64,000 nucleotides of DNA from Ectobius pallidus (lineage: Eukaryota; Arthropoda; Insecta; Blattodea; Ectobiidae), in NCBI GenBank assembly GCA_964059195.1, contig CAXKWD010000001.1, positions 158,460,532 through 158,524,531 on the forward strand, in the 5' to 3' direction. This document shows, in pieces, positions 1-12,035 of this stretch. The notes below the pieces were generated by a model that was not told the DNA's origin, made no database searches, and saw nothing but the letters and a program-made list of their open reading frames with translations. Position numbers and translations under genes: made by a program. The stretch's first letter is position 1. Each line of letters starts with the position of its first letter.

Positions 1-391
1 CTAAATATCCGTAACTATAGAAACAATTAGTGTAACTTGATATATTATAGACTTCAGTTATCAAAAATATTATTAGCCTACTTCCTATTTCCGTACTATA
101 GGTAGTAGAGGTACAGGAAGTATTGCGTTCGACCCCTAAATTTGAAGTTGAGTTTTTAGATAAATACACGTTTTAAGTTCCCCTGAATCCAAAAATTATA
201 TTTTCAGAAACATGCCTAATTCAAGAACAAAAAATCATATTAAAACATTTTGCATTTGGGTTAGGCACCTTCTGGGGATGTATCGGGAAGATCGGTGATG
301 ACTTTTTCTTACTTTTAATCCCACTTTTCATGGATAAATTTTTTGTTTTTCTTGATTTCAACGTAAACGACTCTAATGATTTTATTTTAAA
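1..391. repeat. Unclassified interspersed repeat, copy 1
   Basis: The part from about 75 to 370 is recognisably similar to 10845-11170: both contain a 'gtactatagg' stretch, then 'ggaagtatt', a block around 'aattcgaagt/gaagttgag', and later 'gatgacgact/gatgactttt' followed by 'tttttct'. The match is degenerate, so these are old copies of one dispersed family. No coding potential is visible. The family identity is unknown to me. Confidence 0.45.
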
Positions 392-1042
392 CTAGCATGT
401 GCCCGCGGCTTCGCCCGCGATAATTATTTCAAAAAATAAAAATAAAATTAAGAGCATAATAGTAAAATCATTATATTTATTAACACCTAAATCACGTGGA
501 TTACATAGTACATACCACGATTAGATAGCGTCGCATGGTAAAAGCGACTTCAGATTCGAGTTCCTTGGCCCTGAAAACCCCTGTATAGTGAGTTTCGTCC
601 AAATCGAACAATGTTTGACCATATTTAGGCCTATGCTGATTAGGCTATCCCTCTTCCGTGTAGGTTGAAAATTTCATATGTCTGCGGCCCTTGGACATTA
701 ACAAATGAATCGTCCAGGATGGACTTACAAAATCAAGAGATCGCGATGCTTTTATTTCCAAGGTATGACAAAAATAGCCAAAGCCAACTGTAGCTTAATT
801 GATTTGACATTGAAATGAGTTACTGAAAACTGATGGTTCGAAAACGCAAAAAATGCACGTTTTTTTCTCGTTTTTTACACATAACTCACGAACTAAAGTG
901 AAAATTAAAATTCCGGCTTCGAGGTGCATTTTCCGACCCTTCAGTCCATCCATGTTTAAAATTTCAGACCTCTGCGTTGAGTAGATTTCGCTGGGCATCG
1001 CGGACAGACAGACAGACAGACACTTCCTTTTATTAATATAGA
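392..1042 (-). mobile_element. Non-autonomous Helitron
   Basis: Read on the minus strand the element starts with TC (TCTATATTAATAAAAGGAAG) directly after an A, and ends with CTAG directly before a T. This is the Helitron insertion signature (A|TC...CTRR|T). Just before the CTAG end lies a GC-rich hairpin-forming block (GCGGGCGAAGCCGC). Near the 5' end is a (CTGT)n tract seen as gacagacaga on the plus strand at 1009-1021. Helitrons move by rolling-circle replication and leave no target duplication, which fits. At about 650 bp with no Rep/helicase frame it must depend on another element for movement. Only the termini identify it. Confidence 0.7.
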
Positions 1043-2079
1043 TTTGCACAAAAAATAAAATGCTTATTTGAAATATCTATTCCCTATTGGAATAGATATT
1101 TCTCTGAAGAGTTGTTATAAGCCACCCACTGTTTGTAGAAACTCGGTCTTGCCTGGTGAACAATGAAGCTTTTCATCAGTTTGAAACAACTGAATTTGCG
1201 CTCTTTCCAATATGTTCTCTTAGTCTAAATTAGAATTTATTGTGAGGAAGGTGTATTGCCCATGCTTATGGTAAAGAAAGTTATGTGAGTGCTTTAATAT
1301 TAATTTATTTGGGTTGTGTATCCTTCGGGTTTCGGGGTAATGACTGACAGGAAGTTATGTGTTTCACATCAGATTGCCATTCAGTGTATTTATAATACAA
1401 GTTTCTATGTTTTGCAATGGGAGTAGAGTTATAATTACCGGTACTTTAGGGCCGTACTTCTTATCCTATGTTGTTTTTCTAGAATATTGATAAATTTACA
1501 GTAAATAAATATTTAAATTTACAGTAAATATTTTGCAAAATAGAGAGTTTGTAAGATAACGATTTCATGGGCGACTAAACCTAAGTTCAATTGCATTTAT
1601 TGGGTCATATGGTAACGATCATCCGCGATCGCCAACTTCATTTTATTTTCAGGTGAGTATAATGAGTAACATTGAATAAAGAGATAGCTTGATTTATTTA
1701 GGCAGTTTGCATTAAAGGCACCAACACCTGGGCAAAATGGAACTTGAAGCGCTATCGCAAAAATTACTTTTTGGTTTGTATACTCGATTTTACTGAAGTT
1801 AATGCATACTAATAACCAAGTAAATCAAATCAAACTATCAAGCCTTTGAGCATTACAATACAGTTGACCGAGTCTCGTAATTATAGACTATACGTACTTC
1901 TTTTCTAATTATGATCATATAATAAAACAGTGACAATTATTGTGGAAGCATTAATTAGGACATAGCCTAATCTATAAATTAAAACTAACATCGAATTAGT
2001 CAATTGAAATTTATTAAAATACCAGATTAATATGAAATTATGAGACATTTTTCTGTATTACTGAAAATAATTTCAGTGT
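1043..2079. other. No gene recognised
   Basis: AT-rich sequence without a long open frame, tRNA-like box or clear repeat structure. A short direct duplication of 'aatttacagtaaata' occurs near 1493-1527. Confidence 0.5.
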
Positions 2080-2176
2080 ATTGAACTGAATCGCCCCCGA
2101 AAATAAGATTTGCTTTTTCGGGAGATCTTAAAATTCACATTTGTAAAAAAATTATATTTTAATTTGTAGCAATAAA

Positions 2177-2239
<63 letters not shown>

Positions 2240-2240
2240 T
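2080..2240 (+). repeat. Candidate LINE 3' end: hairpin plus (ATT)n tail
   Basis: A stem-loop (CCCGAAAA ... TTTTCGGG, about 2095-2123) is followed by 'aataaag' and about 20 ATT triplets from 2177 to 2240. A 3' hairpin followed by a trinucleotide tail is how several non-LTR retrotransposon 3' ends look. There is no protein remnant upstream to confirm it, so it may simply be a microsatellite. Confidence 0.4.
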
Positions 2241-3042
2241 TAAAAAGTCTTGTACCGGTACACTATAGAATGGATTCCTAGTTAACCTATGATATTATTT
2301 CTTTTTAAATAAGGTAAGGTATAGGATTGTTCGGGTATTCATTATACGTTTTGATTACCATTATACTGTGACTAGTTGGAATATATTGGTGAGCGTTGCA
2401 GCAGTCTGTCCCCGTTTGTCTACTGTCAGAGGAATTAAGTGTTGTAACTTTTGTGGAGTTTCCCAAGGTTCTGGGATCAATCCAATATTATTTTGTTTTC
2501 GATAAGTTCCTTTTTTATTTCTGTGGGTAATTTTTAAGAGCTTAACTATCTAAGAATTAAGTATTAAAATCTTACGAAAGATTTATGCAAGTAGAGTTAT
2601 GTTTTTGCCATTTACGTATAGGCCTACATTAAAGCGATGGGCCTAATGGTAAATTATACCTCATATTGTCTCCTATTTTGAAATTAAAGATAAAATTGTA
2701 TTATGGGAAAGGCAAAAAAAAAAACATAAACTTTCATGGTGGACTAGTTCTACCGTTGAACGGGAAATACGAGGTTCTAGTAGAGAATCAAAGCAGTAGG
2801 GTCCCAGAATGAACCTTCTTTCCCTTCGGTAATTTAGAAAGAAATTTTTGTTCTAAAGGTTTACAAAGCAAGTTTTGTGCTGCTTTAAATTCATGGTAGA
2901 AGGGCTAGGAACATATAGGCTACTAGTAATACAAATCACACATTATGGTACTGAATTTCATTATAATTCAGATTGAATGGGCTCCTGGTTGATAGAGACG
3001 GCAGAAGCTATCTTCTGGATTATTGACAAGAGTCCAACTTGT
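2241..3042. other. No gene recognised
   Basis: AT-rich, no open frame of note. Contains a short A run (2713-2722). Confidence 0.5.
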
Positions 3043-3056
3043 TATTACTATTATTG

Positions 3057-3102
<46 letters not shown>
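3043..3102. repeat. (ATT)n microsatellite
   Basis: About 16 near-perfect ATT triplets immediately abutting the LINE coding fragment that begins at 3101. A second ATT tract lies at its other end. Confidence 0.9.
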
Positions 3103-3973
3103 GGCACCTACATTGTTTAAAATCTTGCTATCCGAGACTCTAAAAAATTGGAGAAGTAAATGTGGCCCCATGGGTGTGCAGATAAATGATGATGTACTGT
3201 ATTCACTTAGTTTTGCATATGATCAAATTATTTTTGCTGAAGATGAAAATGACATAAGCCATATGCTTAGAAAATTGCATGATGAATATGGAAAATGGGG
3301 CTTAGAAATAAACTTAAATAAAACTGAATACATGGTTGTTGGAGGTGTAGGAAGTGACTTAATATTGGAAGACGGATCTACTATCAAATGCTGTAAAACT
3401 TACAAGTACCTAGGAACAATGATATCAAACGAAGGAAGTAGCGAAATGGAAATTAGACACAGACTGCAAAAAGGAAGAGTTGCCATAAGACAATTACATT
3501 CTCTAATTTGGAACAATACCATACATTTGGATATAAAAAGAAGAATCTATAAAACAATAGTCAAAAGCATTGTGTTGTATGGTGCAGAATTATGGGAGGT
3601 TTCAAAGAGGAATGAAAATAAATTAAAAGTTTTGGAAATGGACTCTTGGAGAAGAAGTTGCTGTGTCTCCAAACTTCAGAAAATTAGAAACGAAACTATA
3701 CGAGAGCAGATGCAAGTGACAGCAGTAAATATAATCGACTCAATTGAAGGAAGACGTCTAGCTTGGTATGGTCACCTTAGAAGAATGACACCTGAGAGGT
3801 GGCCATTCAAATTATATGAATGGCAGCCTTCTCGGCGAAAGAAAAGGGGAAGACCGCGACTATTGTGGAACGATTGTGTGAGACAGTCTATGGAAGATAG
3901 GCAAATGGCAGATGAGGACTTGAGTGATAGAAGAAGATGGAAACGTGGATGCGAGAGACGCCGTATGGTGTAG
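3101..3973 (+). pseudogene. LINE reverse transcriptase, 5'-truncated C-terminal part
   Basis: An open frame of about 290 codons encodes the later part of a non-LTR retrotransposon reverse transcriptase. The catalytic palm motif is degenerate: the usual F/YADD appears as FAYDQIIFAED. It is followed by the conserved block GLEINLNKTEYMVVG, then YKYLGTMISNEG, then the thumb region with IYKTIVKSIVLYGAE and the WYGHLRRM signature, ending in a basic RRKKRGRPRLLW stretch. The family reads RNA and primes on nicked chromosomal DNA. Endonuclease and fingers are missing, so this is a 5'-truncated dead copy, even though the remaining frame has no stop. Loss of one catalytic Asp supports inactivity. Type is RTE/CR1-like by these motifs; the clade is uncertain. 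Confidence 0.85.
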
Positions 3974-3986
3974 ATAAACTCGCCAA

Positions 3987-3998
3987 TTATTATTATTA

Positions 3999-4054
<56 letters not shown>
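3987..4054. repeat. (ATT)n tail of the LINE fragment
   Basis: A 3' ATT tract (one GTT interruption) starts only about 14 bases after the stop of the LINE frame, so it is probably the element's own 3' tail, expanded as a microsatellite. Confidence 0.75.
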
Positions 4055-5099
4055 GCTACATTACAAATTCACTGTTGTATACCTAGGTAAGTTTGTATTA
4101 ATATTGAAATAACTGGTTAGCCCAACAGCTCCACAGGTGTGAAGTTTGGTGGAATTGTTTCTGCTTATTCATTTAATCAGGTTGAAACGCGCCTTCAGCA
4201 AAAGCATCCCGTTTGATGTACATGTGCAGATGTGTTGCCTAGCTTCGGGCGTTTAATATTTATGAACCGTGATACAAGGCTCGATCGTTGTTCAACTCAT
4301 GTATCTGTTTAAGTGCCTTGTACCACGTATAAAATGGTTACATATTCTTGAAACTGCAGATCGAGAGAGAGAAAATCTGTGAACATTCTGGAAACAGAAT
4401 AAGTATTCTACTGATATACCATAAACCCGGATGAGACGTTCAGAGATTCGAATCTATTACCCATCTATCCTTGTCAAATCATCGTTCTGATATCAATTTG
4501 ATTTTATCACTTGGAAGTGAACTCTTAAAAAAATGAACAGAGTTGTTCACACCTTTTACTTTGTGTAAACTCAATCGGTTTAAGATCAAGTGATGATTTG
4601 ATCTATCATCAAAGTCTGTATCTAAAACTAATTTCTTGATAAAATTCACAAATTGACTTAGTAATTTATGTACTCTTTCCAATAAGCATTTAAAGGCTAT
4701 TTGAAATTCACATTTTTATTCATTTATCCCGGCTTAAAATTTAGGTGACTATAATTATGCAGAGTACTAAAAAGCAAAATCTATAAATGTATTACATAAA
4801 AAGTTTTTAATTTCAAATCCCTGTAATGATTTTAAAAATTTTCGTTTCAAAGTACAGAATGTCTGCTATTCTGCAGTCTAACTGAGGCATATTTTATTTT
4901 TTGTACCATTCATAAATTTACATTATTTGCTATACAGACCTTCATAGGATATGACACTATATATATATATAATTTTTTTGGCCCCGCCTTCCACCCCCGG
5001 ATTACCTCCAGTTCAACAACCGATTTCGCATTTGTTCTGAGATCGTCGCGTCACCTTCTCTTGATTATAGAATGCAGAGAAAATGTTTGATGAATTGAC
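4055..5099. other. No gene recognised
   Basis: AT-rich sequence. A short (TA)n at about 4961-4972 is the only structure noted. Confidence 0.5.
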
Positions 5100-5345
5100 T
5101 TTGACATTTTACTCGGTTAATTTTATTCTTCTTCATCTGTCTTTTGTCGGGGGGGACGTGACCCAGATCTGGTATTCATTTGGTGGAGTGAGGGAAACCC
5201 CGCGAAAACATCACTCAGATCGGTTGCTGCTAGACTACCCCTCAGCTTCCGAGGCATATCGTGGGGAATCTGCCATGTCCGTCTTGCTCGGTAAAGCCCC
5301 GGATGATCTGAGCATTCTCTCAAGTCGGATTCGTCTCAAATTCGG
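5100..5345 (-). repeat. Possible SINE body, GC-richer island
   Basis: This stretch is clearly less AT-rich than its surroundings. On the minus strand it reads through a 'gcggggtttccctcac' and 'ccaaatgaatacca' segment like the bodies of insect tRNA-derived SINEs. I could not find a convincing Pol III A/B box pair, so this is a weak call. Short frames on both strands are probably chance products of the base composition. Confidence 0.25.
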
Positions 5346-5486
5346 GCTGTCTTAAGCATCGCCTTGTTTTTTATCTTTCCTGCTTTCTATCACGTGGCGT
5401 TTGAATGTTCTGAAAGCAGTGTTACTCTCTTTGTCGTCCAGAAACTAAGTTCTGATGGTCATACTTCGCCTGTCTGTTTGGCTACC

Positions 5487-5815
5487 TATCTTAAGCTAAT
5501 ACATACTTTTCTATATTTTGCGCATGTATAGAAGGCATGGTACATTTTATCAGGCTCGCAGTCTTCACAGTAGCAGAGGTAAGTTACACCTAAATAGGTG
5601 TGCTGTGAAGTAGTCTGTCCCGAATAGAACTGAGATGTTGAGTAATCAGGAACGATCCATTTTTGACTAAGTCGTCTGCGGACGGTACGGAAGTAGTCCT
5701 TCCTTAGGAGGCCGTTTTGGGTAATTTTCCAGCTTCGTTCCCACGCATATACAGTGGCGCTTCTGATCTATTAGTTCTGAATGACTGTACCTTTCGTAAA
5801 TGTCCCTCTCTCCAA
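5487..5815 (-). pseudogene. R1/Jockey-type LINE, C-terminal fragment
   Basis: On the minus strand the frame reads WERSWKITQNGLLRKDYF, then KWIVPDYSTSQFYSGQ, then a Cys/His block with CYCEDC...DKMYHAFYTC, and a stop at 5487-5489. The W..SW, SQF.(S/T)G and C..C...H...C pattern is the C-terminal region after the reverse transcriptase (RNase H-like and zinc-knuckle part) of R1-like non-LTR elements. The piece upstream (ERDIYERYSHSELIDQK) continues in another frame, so there is at least one frameshift, and stops occur in the main frame just upstream. A decayed 5'-truncated copy. The clade is inferred from motif layout alone. Confidence 0.6.
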
Positions 5816-6599
5816 CTCGAATAGGGAGGTATTTTCGTATTTTTTAAGCATTTACTTTTTCTTCTAGTAGCAGGTCTGCTGGGATTGACATTGACTGAAT
5901 ATTTTGCAAATGGCGATCATTTCCTCCAGAATGAATGCTTATTTAACAGTTCTTCGGAAGGGTCAAGTAACGTCTGCGCCAAGCTTTATAACTGCATTTA
6001 TATGCAAACCTTTTTTTTGAGATCTCTTTCATCAAAAATAAAGATTTTTGTTACTTACTTAATCCTGTCCTCTTTTACCATCTGGTGTCGAGGATAAGAT
6101 TTTTGTTTCAACCATTAAATATCATTATTACTGGAGTATTATATTAGTTCGGAGATTCCACCCGTGAGATAAAATTGAAAAGGAAACCGTAAAGAAAATA
6201 TTCTTCTCGAATAAAATGGGACTTAGTCAAGAAGGTGGTTTTTCTCACTCGAGAGGATAACTGTGATAAATTCAACTCATAAATCTCAATAACAGCCTCT
6301 CTCTGAAGATAGGAAAGCGAAATATTCAGCTGCATGAATATGACTTTCTTCTTCTGCCTGGTGATGCTTTCACTCTCGGAGCAAGTGAATGCCGTATAAA
6401 CACAACGAACCAAGTGGCAATGAGACAGGTATTATTTTATAAGTTTCAATTGACATTACATTGCATTTTCGTTACAACGGTGACAACTAAATTTAAAATT
6501 ACCGATAAATATCCGAGCGCTGCTTGAACGTAATTTAATATATTAATATTGGAGAAACAAAGAATGAGATAACCGCCTAAATTCGTGAACTCATCTTCA
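5816..6599. other. No gene recognised
   Basis: No convincing coding or structural feature. Minus-strand frames here show no recognisable motif. Confidence 0.45.
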
Positions 6600-6800
6600 G
6601 AAAGTCGCAGGTTCATACCCCATGGTCTAACAATCTGAGCATGGCTCTTTCGAGATTTTTAGCACTCATAAAAGCGAATTCCGGTTTGGAATTTGGTTAG
6701 TATCTACCTGTCCCTTGACTTATGTGTGTGTATTACCCTAGGAGGGGTCCTGCATCGCGTTCATCCATCACCAGAGAGTCCCTTCATATCCTGTCTAAGG
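6600..6800 (+). repeat. Possible tRNA-derived SINE
   Basis: A B-box-like GGTTCATACCC near 6611 within a tRNA T-arm-like context (gcaggttcataccccatgg), followed by a body of about 180 bases. The A box is not convincing. Confidence 0.3.
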
Positions 6801-7900
6801 TTGACTCAGAATTTCTTCCTTCCCAAAGTCCTTCTACATAAATATTGTAAAATACGAATCACAGAATAAGTTAAATATCATGAAAATAAAAATTTAAAAA
6901 ACAAAGTACAGTTGTCTAGATGTAGAAGTTCATACGATTTCTTAGGGCGATCATGTGAATTTTTTTACGCAGACAACTGGATAAATTGTTTTAAATTAAT
7001 TTCATTTTGTTTAACTTAATAATATTAAGTTATTTAAGTAATTAATTAAGTAATTTAAAATATTATTTTGATTGTATAACACTTTCGAACGAAGAATTAA
7101 GAAGTATTTGTGGTTTTTTATGTTTGTACACCAAATGTGTTAAACAAGTGAATACTTTTCACTACACTGGACAATAATTAAGCTATTGGTGGTTACTTCG
7201 TATTTTAGAGGTTAAAGGTGTAAATAAGAAACTCTTTAAATTACAATTCATTTGAATCCAGAACAATGAATTCGAAATCCAGAACATTAGCGCTGAATCC
7301 ATTGCTCTCTGATTTACGAAAGTACTAATATTTTTTCACAATTTATTGTAATAACTTACCTCTTATAGCCTAATACCTTTAATTTTAAGAAATTAAAAAA
7401 GAGAATTTATTATAACTTCAATTCATAAAATTAAACATTTTTGAAGTTTACTTCAAGAATTGAAATAAGTATATCAGTAACGTGCTTATGTGAACTGAGT
7501 CTTACTCCATTTACTTTCCAACTCATATTACTTAGGGTAATATATATACTGTATAGGCTATAGGTAGGTCCTCTGGCATTTAGGCATCTCTTCGAGTAAG
7601 CCTATGTTTTCTTGTTATATTTGACGCGAAGACGTATTAAACACACTAAAGAGCCTTGCTTGAAATATTAATCCAAGTTTGGGGGTGTAATTTCATGTTC
7701 TTCCCTCCTTGGCACCTTATCACTTAATCTCATCACTTCCTCCTTACCCTTAAGAGACGTATTTGAGCTCTTAAAAGCCCGCCAGGTTCCTGTCACGCAA
7801 GCTCCTCCTCCTTCCCCTTGTTACCTGTATACCTCTCAACAAAAATGTTGTAATGGAATTATCTCCTTGCAGTGCTAAGTGATTGCCTTTCCGAGATGGG
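6801..7900. other. No gene recognised
   Basis: Very AT-rich. Palindromic runs of AATTAATTAAGTAATT type near 7016-7065. Confidence 0.5.
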
Positions 7901-7924
7901 TATTCCACTCTTACTTCTCGGTAA

Positions 7925-8260
7925 AAAAAATTAAATAGTAAAATAATAATAATAAAAATAATAATAAAAATAATAAAATAATAGTAAATAGGCATTCATT
8001 GCATACAATAGATCATGTCCTAAAAACAATAAGTACTTACAATATAATATGTGAGTAATAAGACACCAATTTGGACATCAACACAATAACACCAATTTGG
8101 ACATCAATAAAATACCAAAATCAAAGAGCTTTTTAAAGTCAAATGTAAAAATCAATATAAAGACTAAATCTCAAAGTACTAGAATTCAATCAAAATAAAG
8201 AAATAGTAATCGAAAACCAAATATGTTATAATAATAAAATAAGCATCAAATTGTAAAGAA
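7925..8260. repeat. A-rich low-complexity stretch with short tandem duplication
   Basis: Starts with AAT/AATAAA simple sequence (7925-7985). A unit 'acaccaatttggacatcaa' is repeated about 29 bases apart at 8061-8107. No gene. Confidence 0.6.
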
Positions 8261-10127
8261 ATTTATTTCATTTTGTAATGAGCTTCAGCCCTAAACTATT
8301 ATATGAGGAATGTTCGGAAATTTCCATAACAAACTTCTATGGCTTGCGTAGAGGAGTAAGTAAATAACGTTTTGAATAAGAACCCTTATACGGAAACATG
8401 TCCTTTGCGTACTGTACGTACAACAAATTCAAAATAAGTGTTTATATCTCCCTCTTTTGCCAGTGATAAAGCGGTAGTAAGTTAATGATTTAGACTCAAT
8501 TACTTACATTTCCACAAACAAACGTACGCTGATTTCGTGACACTTCAATGTCAAGGAAGAAATGACCACTTCAACAAAAATTGCCTCTATGCAAGCAGTT
8601 AGTGCCAGCGTCACCAAATCAGTGAATGTTTGTTGTTCTAATATAGGTAACTGAGTCATAAACCATTAAATTACTACCTATAGCTTTATCCCCGAAAGAA
8701 GCGCAAAATTTAAACTCATACTTTGAATCTGATGTATCTGCAGCACAAACACAGCACTTTTCGGGCCAAAGGTTCTGGTAATGGGAAAATAAATAAGTAA
8801 AATTACATTCCATACCTAGGTAGATAGTGTGCGTTCCTGACAGACATTCAGCACATTTAACACTAAATGGAGAGTTAATTTATTTATCTAATAGTGGATA
8901 CGTTATTTATCCATTTACTCACATAATGGGAAATAGGACTTAGTACGTTTATATTCCAGTCAAACATTACACACTTACTATGAACAGAACATGAATCTAT
9001 TATCCAGACAAACAATACCTTGATGTGTTGGGCAAAATAGCAGTTTATAGAACTATCTCCCACATTGTATTCACAACTGGAAATAATTTTCACGATTAAA
9101 TTGAAGCCATTTACTCTCTCATGTCATACATTGTCAACGTATTTTATTTAATTAAAATTATTGTAAATAAAAGGTTTTTTAAAGTTTTTTTGAAATACAG
9201 CCTATCGATTTTTTATATTTATTCTTTACGTCAATTTTCGTGATCTATTATGAGTAAAGAAAAACCAAATAAATTCAGTTTTACTTGTCAAAATGTTAGT
9301 TATGCTTTTTATATTAAAATATATTTGGTCCTTTCAACATATTAGGAATTCTGAGGATGCAGTATCGTTATTAACTTCTCGGAAGACACTCTCTTATAGG
9401 AAAATGCTTATTTATTTTTGCATGGGGAACAAAAATTAGAATCTCAATGAAAAGAATATCGTAAGCGTATATTTCGAAAGATAGGCCTATTGAAGAAATT
9501 TCGTCATTTCATCATAGCATAACCAACTCACCCAACTGCAAAGACTGTGGCAGGATAGGTACTCTTTTTCATATGTTAATGGTGTATTTAAAAGTTTAAG
9601 ACACTTTCATTGGCTGACAAGGAAACAAAGTTCTTCCATCAGAAAATATACATTCTGTTCGTAAATTACTGTAGCATTTGGAAGTTGATAAGAGGAGCGA
9701 AATAATAATTTAAGTCATAATCGCAAGTACTTATGTACACTCCGTTGTACAAGACCAGAACTATGCCACTGAAAGCCCACAAAGTAAACTACAACAGTAG
9801 TTCGGCCAGATAGGAGATATTATTCCATACTCAATAGCTGATCTATTAAAAGACTTATGTTTTGATCTACGTACAGTTCAAGACTAGGGGGAAAACACTA
9901 CACTCAATCGGAAATATAATGTAGAACAAAATTTGTAACGTTTTAAGTAACAATTTATTGCTGTCATATGCGGGATTGAAGAAGGAACTGGTGGACGGCA
10001 GTCTTTGTTAGCAATATATTTAATGGTCTCTTGTATTGAGGTAATCTTCTATTACTGTTATTTAAAATGTTTTTATTTCGTAATTCTGCTAAGTAAGCTG
10101 TTTATAATATGACTTCCTGCGTGTTTA
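8261..10127. other. No gene recognised
   Basis: AT-rich, no open frame above about 70 codons, no recognisable motif on either strand. Confidence 0.45.
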
Positions 10128-10200
10128 ACAGCAGAGTGATTGACTACGTATCTACAAGACCGGGTTCGATCCCCGATACTTACGGTTTTTATTAGTTTCA
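10128..10200 (+). repeat. tRNA-like SINE head
   Basis: Contains a B box GGTTCGATCCC inside a T-arm-like context (accgggttcgatccccgat) preceded by an A-box-like 'taacagcagagtgattgac'. The 3' part continues into unremarkable sequence. A functional tRNA is unlikely because the acceptor and anticodon arms do not pair well. Confidence 0.45.
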
Positions 10201-10582
10201 GAGATCTGGGAAGGGGTGCTTGGTAAAGAAGGAGCGGTTCCGGTAAAAAAAGGATCATAAATAACGAACGTAGATGTTATCAATCTGTTCAATCTTGTCA
10301 TCTACCAGTGATGTTGAAAGATAAGAGGTTAAAGTTTTAAAGGGTTTAGTTTTAGTTCATAGAAATTACTAGTGATGTACAGTAGGCTACATTATCGCCA
10401 CCGAATTAGTTTTTTTATTTATTGAGCGATTTCCTCATTTCTGAGGTTAAACTCCACCAACACAACAACTCTATTACAATAACATTTGTATAAAAGTTCA
10501 GTAATTTCTAACCAAATTTTAAATTACAATTTACCCAAATTTTTACATATTTTAATAAAATCAACATATTTCCAAAGAATGT

Positions 10583-10800
10583 TCAATGTGTTGCATGGTA
10601 CCACTTATCCCTGTCCATTGCATCTTCTGGGTTTAACTCAAAATTTTGCAAGGAGTCTCGAACGCATTGATCCCATTTTCCAGCAGGCCTTCCCTTTTTC
10701 CTTCTCCCCTCTGGTTGCCAATTCATTATAGCTTTTGGTATCCTATTCTCCGGCATTCTTTGTAGATGTCCATACCAATTTAGTCTTTTTTTCTATTGTT
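10583..10800 (-). pseudogene. LINE reverse transcriptase, C-terminal scrap
   Basis: On the minus strand the frame reads KRLNWYGHLQRMPENRIP, then PEGRRKKGRPAGKWDQCVRDSL, ending in DRDKWYHATH and a stop at 10583-10585. WYGHLQRM and the RR..GRP motif match the end of the frame at 3101-3973 (WYGHLRRM, RRKKRGRP), so the two belong to related LINE families. Upstream of 10800 the frame is lost, so only about 70 codons survive. Confidence 0.75.
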
Positions 10801-10844
10801 GTTACCGAATTAGTACGTTTAAAAAATATTGTTTTATTACTTTC

Positions 10845-11170
10845 TCTATCTGTACTATAGGCACTGTAGATGGGGGAAGTATTCCATTTAACCCTGAAAT
10901 TCGATGTCTAGTTTAAAACTTTAATACACTTTTGGATTTTCTGAGTTAAAAAAGAAATACAGAAAATATCTGCCTATGTGTTTGTCTGTGAACAGCATAT
11001 CTGCACAATTAAAAAAAAGAATGAAAAATCGAGTAAATTCATTTTATAAATGGATTACATATCGTCTGAGGATGTGAGAAGAAGATTGATGACGACTTTC
11101 TCTTTTTCTCCTTTTTCTTTACATGAAGAGACTCATTTTTTTCCCAAAACGATTTTCTATAATATTTTTA
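10845..11170. repeat. Unclassified interspersed repeat, copy 2
   Basis: Degenerate match to 75-370 in the same orientation. The shared order of blocks (ctatagg, ggaagtatt, gtctagttt/gttgagttt, gatgacgact) spans about 300 bases. Confidence 0.45.
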
Positions 11171-11539
11171 CTCGAGGTGGTTATGGTAAAAGTTAAGCTT
11201 TTATTTTTTATTTTTTATTTTTTTTGCAAAAATTCTCTGAAGGATAGTTACAAGCAAGAAATCTTTTGTATAAACTTAGGCTTTAGTCTTTCGAGGTTTT
11301 CAATACACATTAGCATGAGGCTAAGACAACGAAATATGCACTCTCTGCAAAACTTCCAGTTATTCTATATCTTAATGTAAAGTGGAAAGTATTGCGTATG
11401 TTTAGGATAGATTTTCCTTCATAAATAACGTGTTATGAACATTGATATAAAGTATCATAGTGCATTTTAAAACTTTAAAAGGGGATTTAATTTTTCATTC
11501 GCTTTTACGTATAAAAATTACTCTTTAGGTAGCAATAAG
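11171..11539. other. No gene recognised
   Basis: T-rich sequence with a run of short T tracts (11200-11224). Confidence 0.45.
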
Positions 11540-12035
11540 CATCGAAATAAATAGTGGTTTTGACGATAATAAATAATACCGAGTGTCTTAATTTACCTTA
11601 TAGGCAAGTTGCAAACGACGGTTTTTGTTCTGCCTGTTTAAGTTTTGAGTTTTTAGATTCAACGAGACGGTTGACCTCGGCAGTCAGCTGTTAGTAAGCT
11701 ATCGCCGTTCTCATCTTTTGAGATAGATGGCAGCTGATGGCGTGCGGCCAAATTGGACCTTCTCTTGTAGTTTTAACCTTAATCCAAGGAACATGAATAC
11801 ACGAAATGAGCTCAATTTAGTATAATATTAAAATTAACACGAACAGAGTTTATTTTAATTTTAAATACTGTGTGATTTTCTGCTTTCAATGTTTCAAGAT
11901 TGTTCCTTGTTTGATATTAATCTATACCACACCAGTATTATAATGAAATCCTGTACTTTAATGGATGTCATTAAGAAACTGTTACGTTACATGTGATAAG
12001 CGTATGGTCGAACAAAAAAGTATTGTGTATTCGTA
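11540..12035 (+). repeat. Repeat family D, copy at 11.5 kb
   Basis: Shares ordered blocks with the copies at 14785, 37010/39176 and 19800/22864: 'ataggcaagttgc', 'gtttttgttc', 'tttttagattca', 'attaaaattaacacgaac', and the terminal 'gcgtatggtcgaacaaaa'. About 0.5 kb long, no open frame, class unknown. This uninterrupted copy shows what the empty sites in the other two copies looked like. Confidence 0.6.

Noticed and set aside
5083..5355. A 90-codon plus-strand frame in a GC-richer patch
   Set aside because: No recognisable motif, and both strands have frames there, as expected from composition; a SINE-like origin is more likely.
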